Source of the DNA: Candidatus Zixiibacteriota bacterium | GTDB taxonomy: Bacteria > Zixibacteria > MSB-5A5 > GN15 > PGXB01 | Length of the DNA: 64,000 nt | Assembly (NCBI GenBank): GCA_016933695.1 | Contig: JAFGAL010000030.1 | Span: 124,001-188,000, forward strand | Reading direction: 5' to 3' | In this document: positions 8,710 through 19,800 of the stretch, one piece after another | How the letters are laid out: every line of letters begins with the position of its first letter | Position numbering within the stretch: the first letter of the stretch is position 1 | The notes under the pieces: generated by a model | The model's input: only the letters and a program-made list of their open reading frames with translations | What the model was told of the DNA's origin: nothing | The model's database searches: none | Translations under genes and position numbers: made by a program

Positions 8710-11700
8710 GTGAAGGCCATAAAAGCAGTATCCGTTGGAATAATTCTTATCCTGACCGCGGCCGCGTTGTCCGCCGCCGTTATCTCTGTTCCGGGTGATT
8801 ACACCACCATCCAGTCCGCCATTAACGCCGCATCATCCGGCGATACCATTCAGGTCGGACTGGGATCGTACGCGGAAAGCCCGACCATCGACAAATGCCT
8901 GGTGCTTCTCGGGGCGCGCTCCGGGGTCGATCCGGCGGGAAGTACCAATCGTGGAAGTGAAACCACCATCACCGGTCAACTGACCGTTTCCGCCACTGCC
9001 GACGGCACCGTGGTCAACGGGGTGCGCCTTGTCGGCGGCAGACTCTACATCAACGGCGCCGACAATGTCTATGCCGGTTATAACGTCATCGTCGATGCCG
9101 ATTATCACGGCGTTTATATCGAGCCATCATCGCCCAACACACAAATCGTATACAGCACTGTCTCTCACCCGAACTGGGACGGCATCGTCAACGTCGGCAA
9201 TGACGGCGTGATTATCGCGCACAATCACATCACCGGCGTGACCGATCAGCGGGTGATCGAATCGTCGAACCATACCGGTGCCGGCATTGAAATAACCTAC
9301 AATGTCATCTCCGGCTCGACCGGCAACAAGGGAATCAATTACTGGGGAGGCCCCAATGTTCTGATCGCCCACAATCAGATTTACGGGACCGAACATGAAG
9401 CGATTTACACCGACACCAGGGCGACTATCGAATACAACGTCATCAATACCTGCGGGTATGGCGGCATTATTCTGGCCGATTACAACGGCAACGATACCGC
9501 CAGTATCGTTCGGGGAAATCAAATTGCATATGCCTCCGGCGCGGGAATCCTGGCGCACAATCATGTCGCGCCGATTACCATCAGCGGCAATGATATCTCT
9601 GACTGCGAAACCGGCGGCATCATGATCTACAAAGCCGCCCCTGCCGACGATTCCCAAAAGAGTACCATTGTCGGCAACACAATCTATATGACCAAAACCG
9701 AAGGTATCGCCGTGCATGGTCGCGCCTATACGCTTATTTCCGGCAACGTCCTGAGCAATTGTAATTATGACGGGGATTGGGATTATGCCACGATCCATGT
9801 CGGTCCGTATGGCGGCGAAAACGCCGACTCCTGTACCATTGTCGACAATGTCGTCACCGATGGTGTCAACGGTATCCAGACCTGGTCGGATTATGTCGTT
9901 ATTTCCGGCAATGAAATTCACGACATGGGGCAAAGCTATCCCGAAACCGCCAATCAGGGCGGACGCGATTATGTCAATGCCGGCATCGTGGTTGGAAGCA
10001 ACTGGGGCGTTGATGATTATGATCCGGTCGGCGTCGTTGTCACGGGCAATGCCGTCTATGACAATTACTGGGGATTGTACCATAGTGCCGATCTGATCAA
10101 CGGCGTTACCGCCGAAGCCAATTACTGGGGGGCCGTCGACGGACCTGACACAGAAGGCAAGGGGGGCAATGCCGTCTCTGAAAACGTCGACTACAGCCCT
10201 TGGTGGGGACGCGACTATCTGAATAATGCCCACGTATCTCCCTGGCTCTGGGGAACCGATGACTCCATCCAGGATGCAGTCGTAATGGCCTCAAGCGGTG
10301 ATACCATTGCCGTATCACCCGGAACCTATACCGGGGACGTCATGATTGGCGACTATTGGGACACGTCTGTCTGGCCGTTCGTGCTCAATACCGATCCGGT
10401 CGCGCCTGATAAAATCCTCCATGTGCGCGGCGCCCATGCTGACTTTGATCCTGCCGGGAGTACCGATCGTGGCGATGAATCCCTGATCGTGGGGCAGGTC
10501 ATGGTCAACAGCAACGGAAGCGGTGTCTCGCTGAATGGTTTCAAACTCGACGGTTCCGTGGTGACACCGGGACGAAGCACCATCCATGTCGCGCGCGGCC
10601 CCAATGTGGTTGTCAGTAACAATATCATCGTTAATGCCACGGCAAAAGGGATTGGCATTGGCTTTTATGCGGGACTTGATGCTCCCGACGCACAAATCCT
10701 GTACAACACCGTGGCCGATCCGGGCGCACAGGGAATTTGCAATTCCCAAAACACCGGCGTGACAATTTCCGGAAACCATGTTACTGGTGTTCCCGCCACC
10801 GAACCCTGTATCGAATCCAACAATCACACCGGTACGGATATTACTATCACCGGAAATGTCACCGTCGGCGGCAATAAGGGAATCAGTTACTGGGGCGGCA
10901 ACGACGCCGTTATTTCCGGTAATGATGTCTCCGGAACCGATGGTATCAACGGCTTCGCCATTTTTACCGATGCCCGCGCGTCGATTACCGGTAATACCGT
11001 CACCGATTGCATGGACGGTATCCGGGCCGACTACCCCGGCACCGGACCGGGCGATCGTGTCGAAATTATCGGCAACAATATTTCCTATGTCAAATACGCC
11101 GGTATCAACGTCACCGGTTCGAGTGCCTATGTATACGGCAATAGCGTCGATAACTGCAACTACTTCGGCTCCGACGGTCTCGGAGACTGGGACTACGCGT
11201 CGATTCACCTTGAAGCCTCCGCCGTCAATTGCATCATCATGGACAATACCGTGTCCGACGGTGTCAACGGCATTCAAGCCTGGGCCGATGGCGTTCTCAT
11301 CACCGGCAATGACATTTATGACATGGGAGTGACCTACGGCGAGGAAAAAGACGTCGGCGGGCGCATCTATAAAAATTCCGCCATTCTGGTCGGCAGTAAC
11401 TGGGGCAGTTCCGACTACGATCCGACCGGCCTTGCGATTGGTCATAATAAAATCCATAACAATTACTGGGGATTGTTTTACAGTGCCGATTTGACCAACG
11501 GAGTCGATGCCGCGGAAAACTGGTGGGGAATGCTCAGCGGTCCGAATCATGCCACCAATCCGCTGGGAACCGGCGATCCGGTCAGCGACAACGTGACATT
11601 CGAACCCTGGTGCAATGAGACCTTTTCCAATTGTGAGTTTACGATACAGGCCGCTACCGAAGTTTGGGTTGACGATGACTACTACGACGGCGGCGCCAAT

Positions 11701-14553
11701 GACGGGCATACCTGGGGATATGATGCGTTTGCCGTTATTGATGACGGCGTTACCGCTGTCGCCGACGGCGGGACCGTGTATGTCGCGGCCGGGACATATC
11801 ACAATGATATCCACTGGCTGACCAAGCTGGTGTCGCTTTATGGCCCGCAGGCCGGAGTGGACCCGGCCGGAAGCACCGATCGCGGGGGGGAGGCGGTGTT
11901 GACGCGTGATGACGGGAGCGCCTTCTGGGTGCAACCGGAAGCGGCCGGTGCGATCATTAACGGATTCAAATTCGGCAATGAAACCTCCGGAACCGGACGT
12001 CGGATATACCTTAACAATGCCGCCGACGTGCAGATTTCTTATTGCATTATCCTCAACAGCACCGGTCATGGCGTCGCCGTCGGCGAAGCGGCCGATCGCG
12101 CCCTGATTCAGTGCAACACCGTCGGCAATTCCGATTGGGAAAGCATTGTCAATTTCGGCGCCGACGATGTTTCAATAGTCGGCAATTACATCGTTGATCA
12201 GTTTGATAGCTGGCCGATACTGGTCTCCGGGAAGTCCGAGGTGCTGAATAATACCGTGATTAACTGCTATAACGGCATCAGAATCGACTATGCCGGGACT
12301 GGCAAAGGAAATGGTGTGCTGGTCTCCGGTAATAGCGTTTCATTTACTTCATACGCCGGTATCAGTGTAACCGGGGCCTACACCCATGTGTATGGCAACA
12401 TGCTTGATCACTGCAACTATTACGGCTCCGACGGTACCGGCGACTGGGATTACGCCTCCATCCATCTGGAATCCTCGGCAGTCGGTTGTGTCATCGAAGC
12501 CAACACCGTCTCCGATGGCATCAACGGCATTCAAACCTGGGCCGATGATGTCAGCATTATCAACAATTTTATCCATGACATGGGCTTCACCTATGCCGAT
12601 GAGAAAACTGTCGGCGGCCGGATATATAAAAACTCCGCCATCCTGGTCGGTTCCAACTGGGGAATCGGCGACTTCGATCCCGTCGGGGTCACCGTCTTCG
12701 GCAACAGCATGGTCGGCAATTACTGGAACTTGTTTTACAGTGTCGATCTCGCCGGCGAGGTTGACGCGTCAGGCAATTGGTGGGGATCCGCTACCGCCGG
12801 GGGGGTAACGTCGAAAATTCATGACAATATCGACTATACACCATGGTTGATCAATGGTGCGGACAGCGATCCCGTGGCACCCGGATTTCAGGGAAGTTTT
12901 GCCGATCTCTGGGTCGACGATGACGGTCCGCAGATTGGTGGTGTCGGACGCATTCAGGAAGGCGTCGATATGATCGCCACGTCGGGAGGCACCGTCAATG
13001 TGAAAAACGGCACCTACCCCGGAACCATTAATGTCGAAAACCGCGAGAACGTCACCATCTATGGCGAAAGCAAAAACACCGTAATTCATCCCAGTTTCGT
13101 TTTGGGATGGAATGTCGGCGGCTACGGCATCACCCGAGTCACCGGAATCCGCGTCGTGAACTCCACCGCCGTGGCGCTGAAACGTCTGCGGTTCAATTTC
13201 GATCTTATTAAGGGAAATGACGTCTCCGGAATCTTATACTGGAACGCCTCGGGCGAAATATCCGGCAACACTCTGGCCAATATGAGTATTCCCGATGCCT
13301 CCGGAGGCTATCGGGAACTGACCTGTTATATTCGTGCCGAAAACCCGGAATACGACGATGCCAATCGCGCCCATGTCGATATCCTGAACAATATTTTTCG
13401 CAATACCGGGCGGCTGGGCGTCGTGGCCCACGATTTTGTCGATCTGCGCATAGAATGCAATGATTTCAATAATGACGATGATGATTTTGGCTATGGTGTG
13501 GAAATCGGGTCTTCCGCAACCGCCGTCATCCGTGACAACGATTTCGCCCATTTCGATACCTACGCCTCCGATCAATCGGTGGCCGCGGCGATCCTGATCG
13601 AAAACGCCTATACCACCGGGCAGGGACCGTACTCTAAACCGGTGACCATTGAATACAATTCCATCAGTCTATGCCAGTATGGCATATATGTGGGAAATTC
13701 CCACCAGGGGCTCAGCGGCGATGTCGATATTATCGCGGAAATCAATGACAACGATATCCGCGACAACGCCACCATGGGTTCCTATTCTTCCGGCGGACTG
13801 GTGCTGATTGATGAGGGGAGAGACGTCGGATCGTCGGTCTCGGCTTCTCTTGTCAATAACACCATTGATAATAACGGCGATTACGGCATTTATATCGCCA
13901 CCAGTGGTAACGGCGAAATCAGCGCCTTTTTGACGCAAAATACCATCCTTGACAATTACCAGGGCATTGTTGTCAAGGAATACTCCGGCCCGGGCAACAG
14001 CGCTTATAACCTGACCATTCATCACAACATGTTCGATAATTATCTCAATGCCGAAGATGATGTCGTCGGCGGCTATTGGGATAACGGATCTTCGGAAGGG
14101 AACTGCTGGGGGGATTTCGATGGGGAGATCGGCGATCCGTACCCGATTTTCGGTTCCGCCGGAACCGTCGACCGCTATCCCAATATTAACTGCGGCCCCG
14201 GATGCGACTGCGTCCCCGGTGATGCCAACAACGACGAGAAATTCAACCTGCTCGATATTCTGTATGTCATCGACTATCTCTATGCCACGCCCGCCGGCCC
14301 GCCCCCGACACCGTATGATACCTGCTCCGGCGATCCCAACTGCGATTGTGCGGTCAATCTGATTGATATTTTACTGCTCATCGAGCACATTTACCAGGAA
14401 CCGGAGGGGGAACCCGCCCTGTGCAATTGCGCGTCCTGGTTTGTCAACTGCAATCTCCCGATTCGTATGAATCACAACTCCTCGCAGGCGAGTCCGCCTG
14501 TCGAAAGATCGGTCGTCACCTCGTCACCTCTAAAGGCCGAGACGTTTCGATAG
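8710..14553 (+). CDS. Giant secreted right-handed beta-helix protein with C-terminal dockerin-like domain
   Basis: A 1947-residue exported protein of unknown function. GTG 8710 has GAGGG five bases upstream and yields a clean signal peptide (KAIKAVSVGIILILTAAALSA); TTG 8659 is in frame but lacks a ribosome site. The body is made of PbH1-type repeats (pectate lyase/NosD fold) arranged as three large homologous modules. Each opens with VDPAGSTxRG and contains GDWDYAxIH, NGIQxWxD and ILVGSNWG. A fourth, divergent helix covers about residues 1400-1820. At about 1835-1900 lies a dockerin-like pair (GDANNDEKFNLLDILYVIDY and a second repeat ending IDILLLIEHIY). A 28-residue tail follows with no similarity to the family. 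It could be a polysaccharide lyase or hydrolase, but no active site is identifiable. Confidence 0.88.
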   Translation: MKAIKAVSVGIILILTAAALSAAVISVPGDYTTIQSAINAASSGDTIQVGLGSYAESPTIDKCLVLLGARSGVDPAGSTNRGSETTITGQLTVSATADGTVVNGVRLVGGRLYINGADNVYAGYNVIVDADYHGVYIEPSSPNTQIVYSTVSHPNWDGIVNVGNDGVIIAHNHITGVTDQRVIESSNHTGAGIEITYNVISGSTGNKGINYWGGPNVLIAHNQIYGTEHEAIYTDTRATIEYNVINTCGYGGIILADYNGNDTASIVRGNQIAYASGAGILAHNHVAPITISGNDISDCETGGIMIYKAAPADDSQKSTIVGNTIYMTKTEGIAVHGRAYTLISGNVLSNCNYDGDWDYATIHVGPYGGENADSCTIVDNVVTDGVNGIQTWSDYVVISGNEIHDMGQSYPETANQGGRDYVNAGIVVGSNWGVDDYDPVGVVVTGNAVYDNYWGLYHSADLINGVTAEANYWGAVDGPDTEGKGGNAVSENVDYSPWWGRDYLNNAHVSPWLWGTDDSIQDAVVMASSGDTIAVSPGTYTGDVMIGDYWDTSVWPFVLNTDPVAPDKILHVRGAHADFDPAGSTDRGDESLIVGQVMVNSNGSGVSLNGFKLDGSVVTPGRSTIHVARGPNVVVSNNIIVNATAKGIGIGFYAGLDAPDAQILYNTVADPGAQGICNSQNTGVTISGNHVTGVPATEPCIESNNHTGTDITITGNVTVGGNKGISYWGGNDAVISGNDVSGTDGINGFAIFTDARASITGNTVTDCMDGIRADYPGTGPGDRVEIIGNNISYVKYAGINVTGSSAYVYGNSVDNCNYFGSDGLGDWDYASIHLEASAVNCIIMDNTVSDGVNGIQAWADGVLITGNDIYDMGVTYGEEKDVGGRIYKNSAILVGSNWGSSDYDPTGLAIGHNKIHNNYWGLFYSADLTNGVDAAENWWGMLSGPNHATNPLGTGDPVSDNVTFEPWCNETFSNCEFTIQAATEVWVDDDYYDGGANDGHTWGYDAFAVIDDGVTAVADGGTVYVAAGTYHNDIHWLTKLVSLYGPQAGVDPAGSTDRGGEAVLTRDDGSAFWVQPEAAGAIINGFKFGNETSGTGRRIYLNNAADVQISYCIILNSTGHGVAVGEAADRALIQCNTVGNSDWESIVNFGADDVSIVGNYIVDQFDSWPILVSGKSEVLNNTVINCYNGIRIDYAGTGKGNGVLVSGNSVSFTSYAGISVTGAYTHVYGNMLDHCNYYGSDGTGDWDYASIHLESSAVGCVIEANTVSDGINGIQTWADDVSIINNFIHDMGFTYADEKTVGGRIYKNSAILVGSNWGIGDFDPVGVTVFGNSMVGNYWNLFYSVDLAGEVDASGNWWGSATAGGVTSKIHDNIDYTPWLINGADSDPVAPGFQGSFADLWVDDDGPQIGGVGRIQEGVDMIATSGGTVNVKNGTYPGTINVENRENVTIYGESKNTVIHPSFVLGWNVGGYGITRVTGIRVVNSTAVALKRLRFNFDLIKGNDVSGILYWNASGEISGNTLANMSIPDASGGYRELTCYIRAENPEYDDANRAHVDILNNIFRNTGRLGVVAHDFVDLRIECNDFNNDDDDFGYGVEIGSSATAVIRDNDFAHFDTYASDQSVAAAILIENAYTTGQGPYSKPVTIEYNSISLCQYGIYVGNSHQGLSGDVDIIAEINDNDIRDNATMGSYSSGGLVLIDEGRDVGSSVSASLVNNTIDNNGDYGIYIATSGNGEISAFLTQNTILDNYQGIVVKEYSGPGNSAYNLTIHHNMFDNYLNAEDDVVGGYWDNGSSEGNCWGDFDGEIGDPYPIFGSAGTVDRYPNINCGPGCDCVPGDANNDEKFNLLDILYVIDYLYATPAGPPPTPYDTCSGDPNCDCAVNLIDILLLIEHIYQEPEGEPALCNCASWFVNCNLPIRMNHNSSQASPPVERSVVTSSPLKAETFR

Positions 14554-14571
14554 GTGCGGCTCCTGTTTATG

Positions 14572-14602
14572 AAAAAGGGCCCGAAGGATCACGGGCCCTT
14601 TT
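14572..14602 (+). terminator. Bidirectional-type terminator between convergent genes
   Basis: A GGGCCCG / CGGGCCC stem with an 8-nt loop has AAAAA on its left and TTTT on its right. It lies between the convergent beta-helix gene and radical SAM gene and could stop both. Confidence 0.8.
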
Positions 14603-14620
14603 AATATATGAAAGAGTTGG

Positions 14621-15604
14621 CTATTTGCGAACGACGCGAAGCGCGTCGACCAGCAGGCGATAGGGGGATTTCTCCGAATTCGCTCGAATCGCCGTGAAAC
14701 ACTGCTCACACCGATTGTGTTTGGAAAATTTGCAGATCAGTTCTTTCTGTGAATCGTACGTTTCACGTACCATCCCGCACGGTGTCAACTGCGCCGTCGG
14801 GCCGACAATCATAAACCGTTTCCCGGCCTGACAGTTCGGCTGACGGCCGGTGCGGAAAAAATCTATCATCTGGCGCATCGTCCATTCCGACGTCAGGATC
14901 GGATACCCATCCTTCTGCATTGCCACCAGCCGGTCGACAATCCCGGTTAGGATCGCGAGGCCCTCTTTCGTGTTAATCAGATAATGATCCTTGCCGGTTC
15001 GCAGAGAATTATACGTGCTGAAATTGACTGCGACTCCCCAGTCACGGGCCAACTCAGCCATTTTCGGCAGATCGCGCATATTGTCGCTTTGTACCACGCA
15101 GGCCAGCACAATATCGTCATTGCCGTATGGAGACACTTTCTTGCATAAATCACGGATATGCTCGAAATTCTTGTGCAGGTGACGGTAGTCGTTGTGACGC
15201 TCATCGGGGTAATCGAGCGAAAACGACCACTGGTCGACCCCGGCTTCCCGATACATATGATACCGGTCTTCATTGAGGACCGCCACGTTGGTGGTCACCA
15301 CGAAAACCGGAATCGGGTCGCGCGCCCGCATGGCCCGGATAATGTCCGGCAAATCCTTCCGGATCAGCGGCTCGCCGCCCGATATCTGGGCCACCGACGG
15401 CGTTAATTCCGTGATCCATTTGGCGAAAGCCTCCGGCGGCATCCTGGGCTCATCCTTGATATAGCCGCCCAGATCACAATGCTCACAGTTGGCATTGCAA
15501 CTGTAGGTGACTTCGAATGACACGGTGACGGGTTTGCCCGTCAATATATTTTTGAAAGTCCGACCGGCGATTTTGGCCTGTCGAGAGGCGCTAAGTTTTG
15601 GCAT
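14621..15604 (-). CDS. Radical SAM protein with SPASM-like C-terminus
   Basis: The 327-residue protein has the radical SAM [4Fe-4S] motif CNANCEHC near its N-terminus (residues ~36-43), the GGEPL motif, and a TIM-barrel-like middle. The C-terminal segment contains CQAGKRF, TPCGMV and CEQC cysteines, as in SPASM/twitch proteins that hold an extra cluster. Such enzymes modify peptides, cofactors or lipids; the substrate cannot be named here. Start at 15604 (ATG) is chosen because GGGAGGA lies about 8 bp upstream; an in-frame extension to 15676 is unlikely. No precursor peptide gene is evident nearby. Confidence 0.85.
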   Translation of the reverse strand: MPKLSASRQAKIAGRTFKNILTGKPVTVSFEVTYSCNANCEHCDLGGYIKDEPRMPPEAFAKWITELTPSVAQISGGEPLIRKDLPDIIRAMRARDPIPVFVVTTNVAVLNEDRYHMYREAGVDQWSFSLDYPDERHNDYRHLHKNFEHIRDLCKKVSPYGNDDIVLACVVQSDNMRDLPKMAELARDWGVAVNFSTYNSLRTGKDHYLINTKEGLAILTGIVDRLVAMQKDGYPILTSEWTMRQMIDFFRTGRQPNCQAGKRFMIVGPTAQLTPCGMVRETYDSQKELICKFSKHNRCEQCFTAIRANSEKSPYRLLVDALRVVRK

Positions 15605-15792
15605 GTCAATGTCCTCCCGCGTAAACCCCGCAGGCGGGTTTCGTTGTAACATCCCTGGTCCCGCCCGAGGATCCATGGGCCGTCAGATACCGCCAAAGGC
15701 TACTCCAATAAAATGGAAATAGCCGGTCAGCAACCGGACGGTTTCATCCTTGAACCCTGACCTGTCTCAACCCGGGTGGGAGTAAAGAAAAC

Positions 15793-15821
15793 AATATATG
15801 GCCATACCGGGATTGTGTCAA
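15793..15821 (-). promoter_or_regulatory. Sigma-70 promoter of the radical SAM gene
   Basis: On the - strand TTGACA (15821-15816), 17 bp, TATATT (15798-15793). The transcript would have a leader of about 180 nt containing a small hairpin (CCCGC AG GCGGG at 15627-15638). Confidence 0.7.
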
Positions 15822-16854
15822 AGGCTTATTGGCTTATTACCTCCGTCCCTGTTCAGTTATTATACAGTACGTCTATAACCGTCAATAAAAAATGAGAAAA
15901 GGGGACAGGGTGAGGCCATCTTCACGTGTAACTATAAAAATATATTGTAAGATTATGTGGGGTATTGTATTATATGTTTTCGTGGTGGTGTGTTTCCACT
16001 CCCGCCTGAGGCCGCCGGTCTCCGGATCAATCCCGTCATCATAAAGCTAGTCGGTTCCGCCGCAACAGATTGGCGATGTCGCCGCGAACCTCGTAAAGAT
16101 GGGCTTTTATGGCATTTTTTTGCTTGACAAAACGCCCGCGAAGCATATCTTGACAATGAGCGTGTGTTTTAGGCATCTGTGCCTGACAACTTGATTTTAC
16201 TTCATGAATTCGTGTCTTTGACACGAGTTCCAGTTAGTGCCTATGCTCTGTTGAGTTATGACCGCCGAGAGAGCCACATTAAATCGTACGCGGCTGTAAC
16301 TTGATGAACTGATTACTTCTTTTATCACGTCCGACTGCTAAAGGGAAAACTACCCGAAAGGGTGGAGTGCGACATTTTAACGCCTGATTTATTAACCGGT
16401 CGTTGGTAAAACAAAGGGCGATAAAATCGAGCTTTACTCTCTTCTGCAATCCGGATCAAGATTCGCCTCATTTCTTCATATGTCAGTGCGAAGAATAATA
16501 TTTAGTATTTCAGGAGGTGAACATATAACTGCCAATTAAGGCTGATATGAGAGCTCAGAAGTTATGAAAAGAAGACAACACAACATTTCGGGGTTAAATA
16601 CAGTCGATTGACGGCTGTAATTTGATTCCTTACTCCAATAGGAATGACTATGAATTTGTTGACTGAGGCATATATCCACACTTCCCTGGACATTAGTGGA
16701 TTTTTGAAAAGAGGCCGCATGACCGGAAGAACCCCCTCTGGTTCGGAAAAGAATTGCAACTTCTTGCCGACAATAGAGAGACTTCTGTGTTTGGTTTCAT
16801 TTCAGGCTTTGGATGACAAATTTTACCTAGTTCCTAATTTTAAGGAGGAAATAA
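15822..16854. other. Long intergenic region; holds a promoter and a long leader
   Basis: No convincing gene is seen. A TTGACA (16124-16129), 16 bp, TATCTT (16146-16151) promoter lies on the + strand, so the gene at 16855 may have a leader of about 700 nt. The leader contains a GAAA-capped hairpin (ACTACCC GAAA GGGT, near 16350-16366) and an AGGAGG at 16511-16516 not followed by a start codon. I see no recognised riboswitch. A 73-codon frame at 16644-16865 overlaps the true start and is probably chance. Confidence 0.5.
16124..16151 (+). promoter_or_regulatory. Sigma-70-like promoter for the 1673-residue secreted protein
   Basis: TTGACA, 16 bp, TATCTT. It is the clearest promoter upstream of 16855, although it is ~700 bp away and a nearer one may have been missed. 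Confidence 0.45.
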
Positions 16855-19800
16855 ATGTTGCTTAACAAAAAGCTGACAATTGCGGTACTTACTTTAGGGT
16901 TGTTGTTGACCTTGGGTAGTGCGGCTTTTAGTTCCGATTCCCCCAAGAAACCGACTCCTGACTATCCGCTGGCCTACGAAACCTATAACCCCAATGCCCC
17001 GAAAGTGGCCGATCTGAAGATGGCGACCAAGCCGATCGAAGTCTTCGATCGTCCGGTCCCGGCAGTGGCTCTGGCGACGCCGATGACAGTCTTGCCTCCA
17101 GATTATTTCTGTGAGTTCATTGACTATTCCGGCGGTGCCTCTGCATACTACTGGACGCTTCCGGATGACACCTATCCGATTGAGAACTACCTCATGAGGA
17201 TCACCCCCGAAGAAGGATACAATTGTACCCTGCTGACGGTGTGCATTGGTGTCTATGGCCCGGCACTTGTTGGGGCCCCCGATATGTGGGTTTTGTTGTA
17301 CGACGGTAGTCTGAATCCGATTGACTCCATCCTGGTTGACAATTCGGAGTTGCCGGATGCCGGCTCGGCCGGATATGTTTGCGCCGACTTTTCGACGCTG
17401 AATGCCGGTGGTCCTTTTGTGTTCTCCAATGAGGAGTTCTACATTGGATGCGCCGTCAGTCAGAACGATCCCGGCGACGTCCTGGCATTCCTCTCCGACG
17501 ATGGCTCATCGGCAACCGATCGCCACGTGTTCGCGCTGTGGGGTGGCTGGTACTCCTGGTCGGGAGACTATGCCTTCCTGTTCGGCGCCGATCTCTGTTG
17601 CGACCGGATTCCGTTCACCGATTGCTATCGCCAGGAATACTGGACCAGCGACTACTACTACTGGACCCAGCCGGATGCCTATGGCGACGACTACTTCAAC
17701 ATGCGCTTCACCTCGGCCGGTCCGGAAACTTTGATGGCCGTCGGTGTGGCCATGTTCAGTAATCCGCTGTATTTCGAGCCGATCGGAACCCCCGACCTGG
17801 ATGTCTTCGTCTGGGGTGACGACGGATTCGGTTTCCCGGATACGACTAATGTGATTTTCCAGACGACTATTCCGTTTGCGAGTATCGTCTACTTCCCGGA
17901 TTGGAACCATGTCGACCTGTCCGCCCTCAACATCGTTGTGCAGGGTGACTATCATGTGGGCTGGTCAACCAATGATGTTTCCGGGGGAACCCTGGCTGGT
18001 TTGTCCGACGATGGGTCGGAAGGTACCGGACGGAGTTCCGAACTCTATGTTGACACTTGGGGCTCCATGCTCAATGACTGGGGCGTCGATGTCAACTTCC
18101 TGATCTATGCAGATCTCTGCAAAGATGAATTCTCCGACTGCCGTAATATTGCCTACTATGGCGCCCCCGCGAGAGCATTCTACGCTCCCGACCGGTACGG
18201 TGATATCGGATATTATGTGAGATACACCCCGCTTGGCGAAGGCTGCCGTCTGGAAACATTCTGGTATGCCCTCTACTGGCCGGGCACACAGGCTTCATGG
18301 CCGCGCTATACCGAAAACTCGCAATTGCAGGTCTTTGCCGCTGACGGATCTAACGCCCTCCCGGGAACTGTCCTGGGCACGATCGATCTGCTTCCGGCCG
18401 ACTACTTTGCGGTTCCGGGTTACTATGCGTTCAACCAGAGGAGCTTCCACGATCAGAATATCCGCTTTGACGCCGATATCTGGTGCGGTATTGAATCCTT
18501 CGCCACGGATACCCTGACCGGTATCAGTGTTTTGGCCGATGATTGGGATGTCAATCCGCTCGGACGTTCCTGTGAAAACTGGGCCGGTTTCTTCGGTTAC
18601 ATGACCGATGACTGGGGTGCAGATTGCAATTTCTTCATGGATATTGACGTCTGCTGCGTCCCGATTCCGGCCATTCCGTGTGCCGCGGGTGAAGACTGGC
18701 CGACTATGGGCAAGTCCTTCGCTCGCACCAACCACTCCCTGAACTCCGTTGGCGACGCCCAGTGCAATCTCACGAAAGCCTGGGAAGCCGATCTGGGTCA
18801 GGTGATGGCGTTTGCGTCACCGGTCATCTGGCAGGATACCATTCTCGGTGTCTGGCTCGATCGCGTGGCGACGGTTGATATCAATACCGGTGCCATACTC
18901 AAAATCAAATACGCCGGCGATTTCGGCGGCTTTGTGCTGGCCTCCGGTCTGCTCGAGACCCCCACCATTTTTAACTTTGATGCTTATGGTGTAACCAAAA
19001 CCTACGCCTACGTTACCGGCGGCGGCGCGCGTGCCATGTCCTGCTTCGACCTGGCCACGCTCGATACGGTTTGGTCTCGCGGCTTCTCCGTCCATGGCAC
19101 CAACACCTTCACCTGGAACTGCTGTGTCATCGTTGATGTCGGCGGCGTTCCGGTTCTGGTGTACTCGTCGGATGACGGCGACGTCTACGGCGTGAATGCG
19201 CTCACCGGCGCTCCCCTGTGGGGTTCCGACCCGACCGGCAGCTATCGGTCGGTTGGTGGCGCGGTCACCAGAAGTATTACCACTGATGGTGATCTGGTCT
19301 TTATCGGCCGTGACCTGAATGTAACCTATGGCGACGTGATCGCGCTCGATCCCGCCGATGGTTCCCAGGTGTGGTCGATGTACGATGTCAACGGCGGCCT
19401 GCTCGGCGGCACCGTTGTTCCGGCGAAAGACTACCCGGGCAACGAAGGCTTCTATGCGGGAATCGCCTTTGACGAGTTCTTTGTTGGTGGACAACTCTAC
19501 ACCGCTTCCTCCTATGATCCGGCTGACAACAGCTCACCGGTTCAGGATGGTGGTGTGATGTATTCCATCAATCCCGCCACCGGCACGGTGAACTGGGTAC
19601 AGCTCGCCACTGGTGGTCTGGCATCCTCCTATGCCGCTCCGGCTGTTGATGCCAGCAGAATCATCTTCCAGGGGTGGACGCCGTGGACCAATTCCGGTCA
19701 GCGTCGCGGCCCGATTGCCTACTTCAAGGGCACGGGTACCGAAGCCTGGTTTAACACCACTGACAATCCCGGTGTCTATGACGCCGACGATGGTGGTGCA

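Noticed and set aside
9127-12069. Long antisense frames (368 and 584 residues) opposite the beta-helix gene
   Set aside because: They are shadows of a repetitive GC-skewed gene. Their composition is unnatural, with runs of Val, Ile, Asp and Gly, and no family is recognisable; the + strand frame has a signal peptide and domains.
16345-16385. Possible c-di-GMP (GEMM-type) riboswitch, because of GGGAAAACTACCCGAAAGGG
   Set aside because: The GAAA-capped hairpin is reminiscent, but the conserved GGACGCAAAGC segment and the second helix are absent.
16644-16865. 73-residue frame before the 1673-residue protein gene
   Set aside because: No good ribosome site, no recognisable family, and it overlaps the strong AAGGAGG and start of the real gene.
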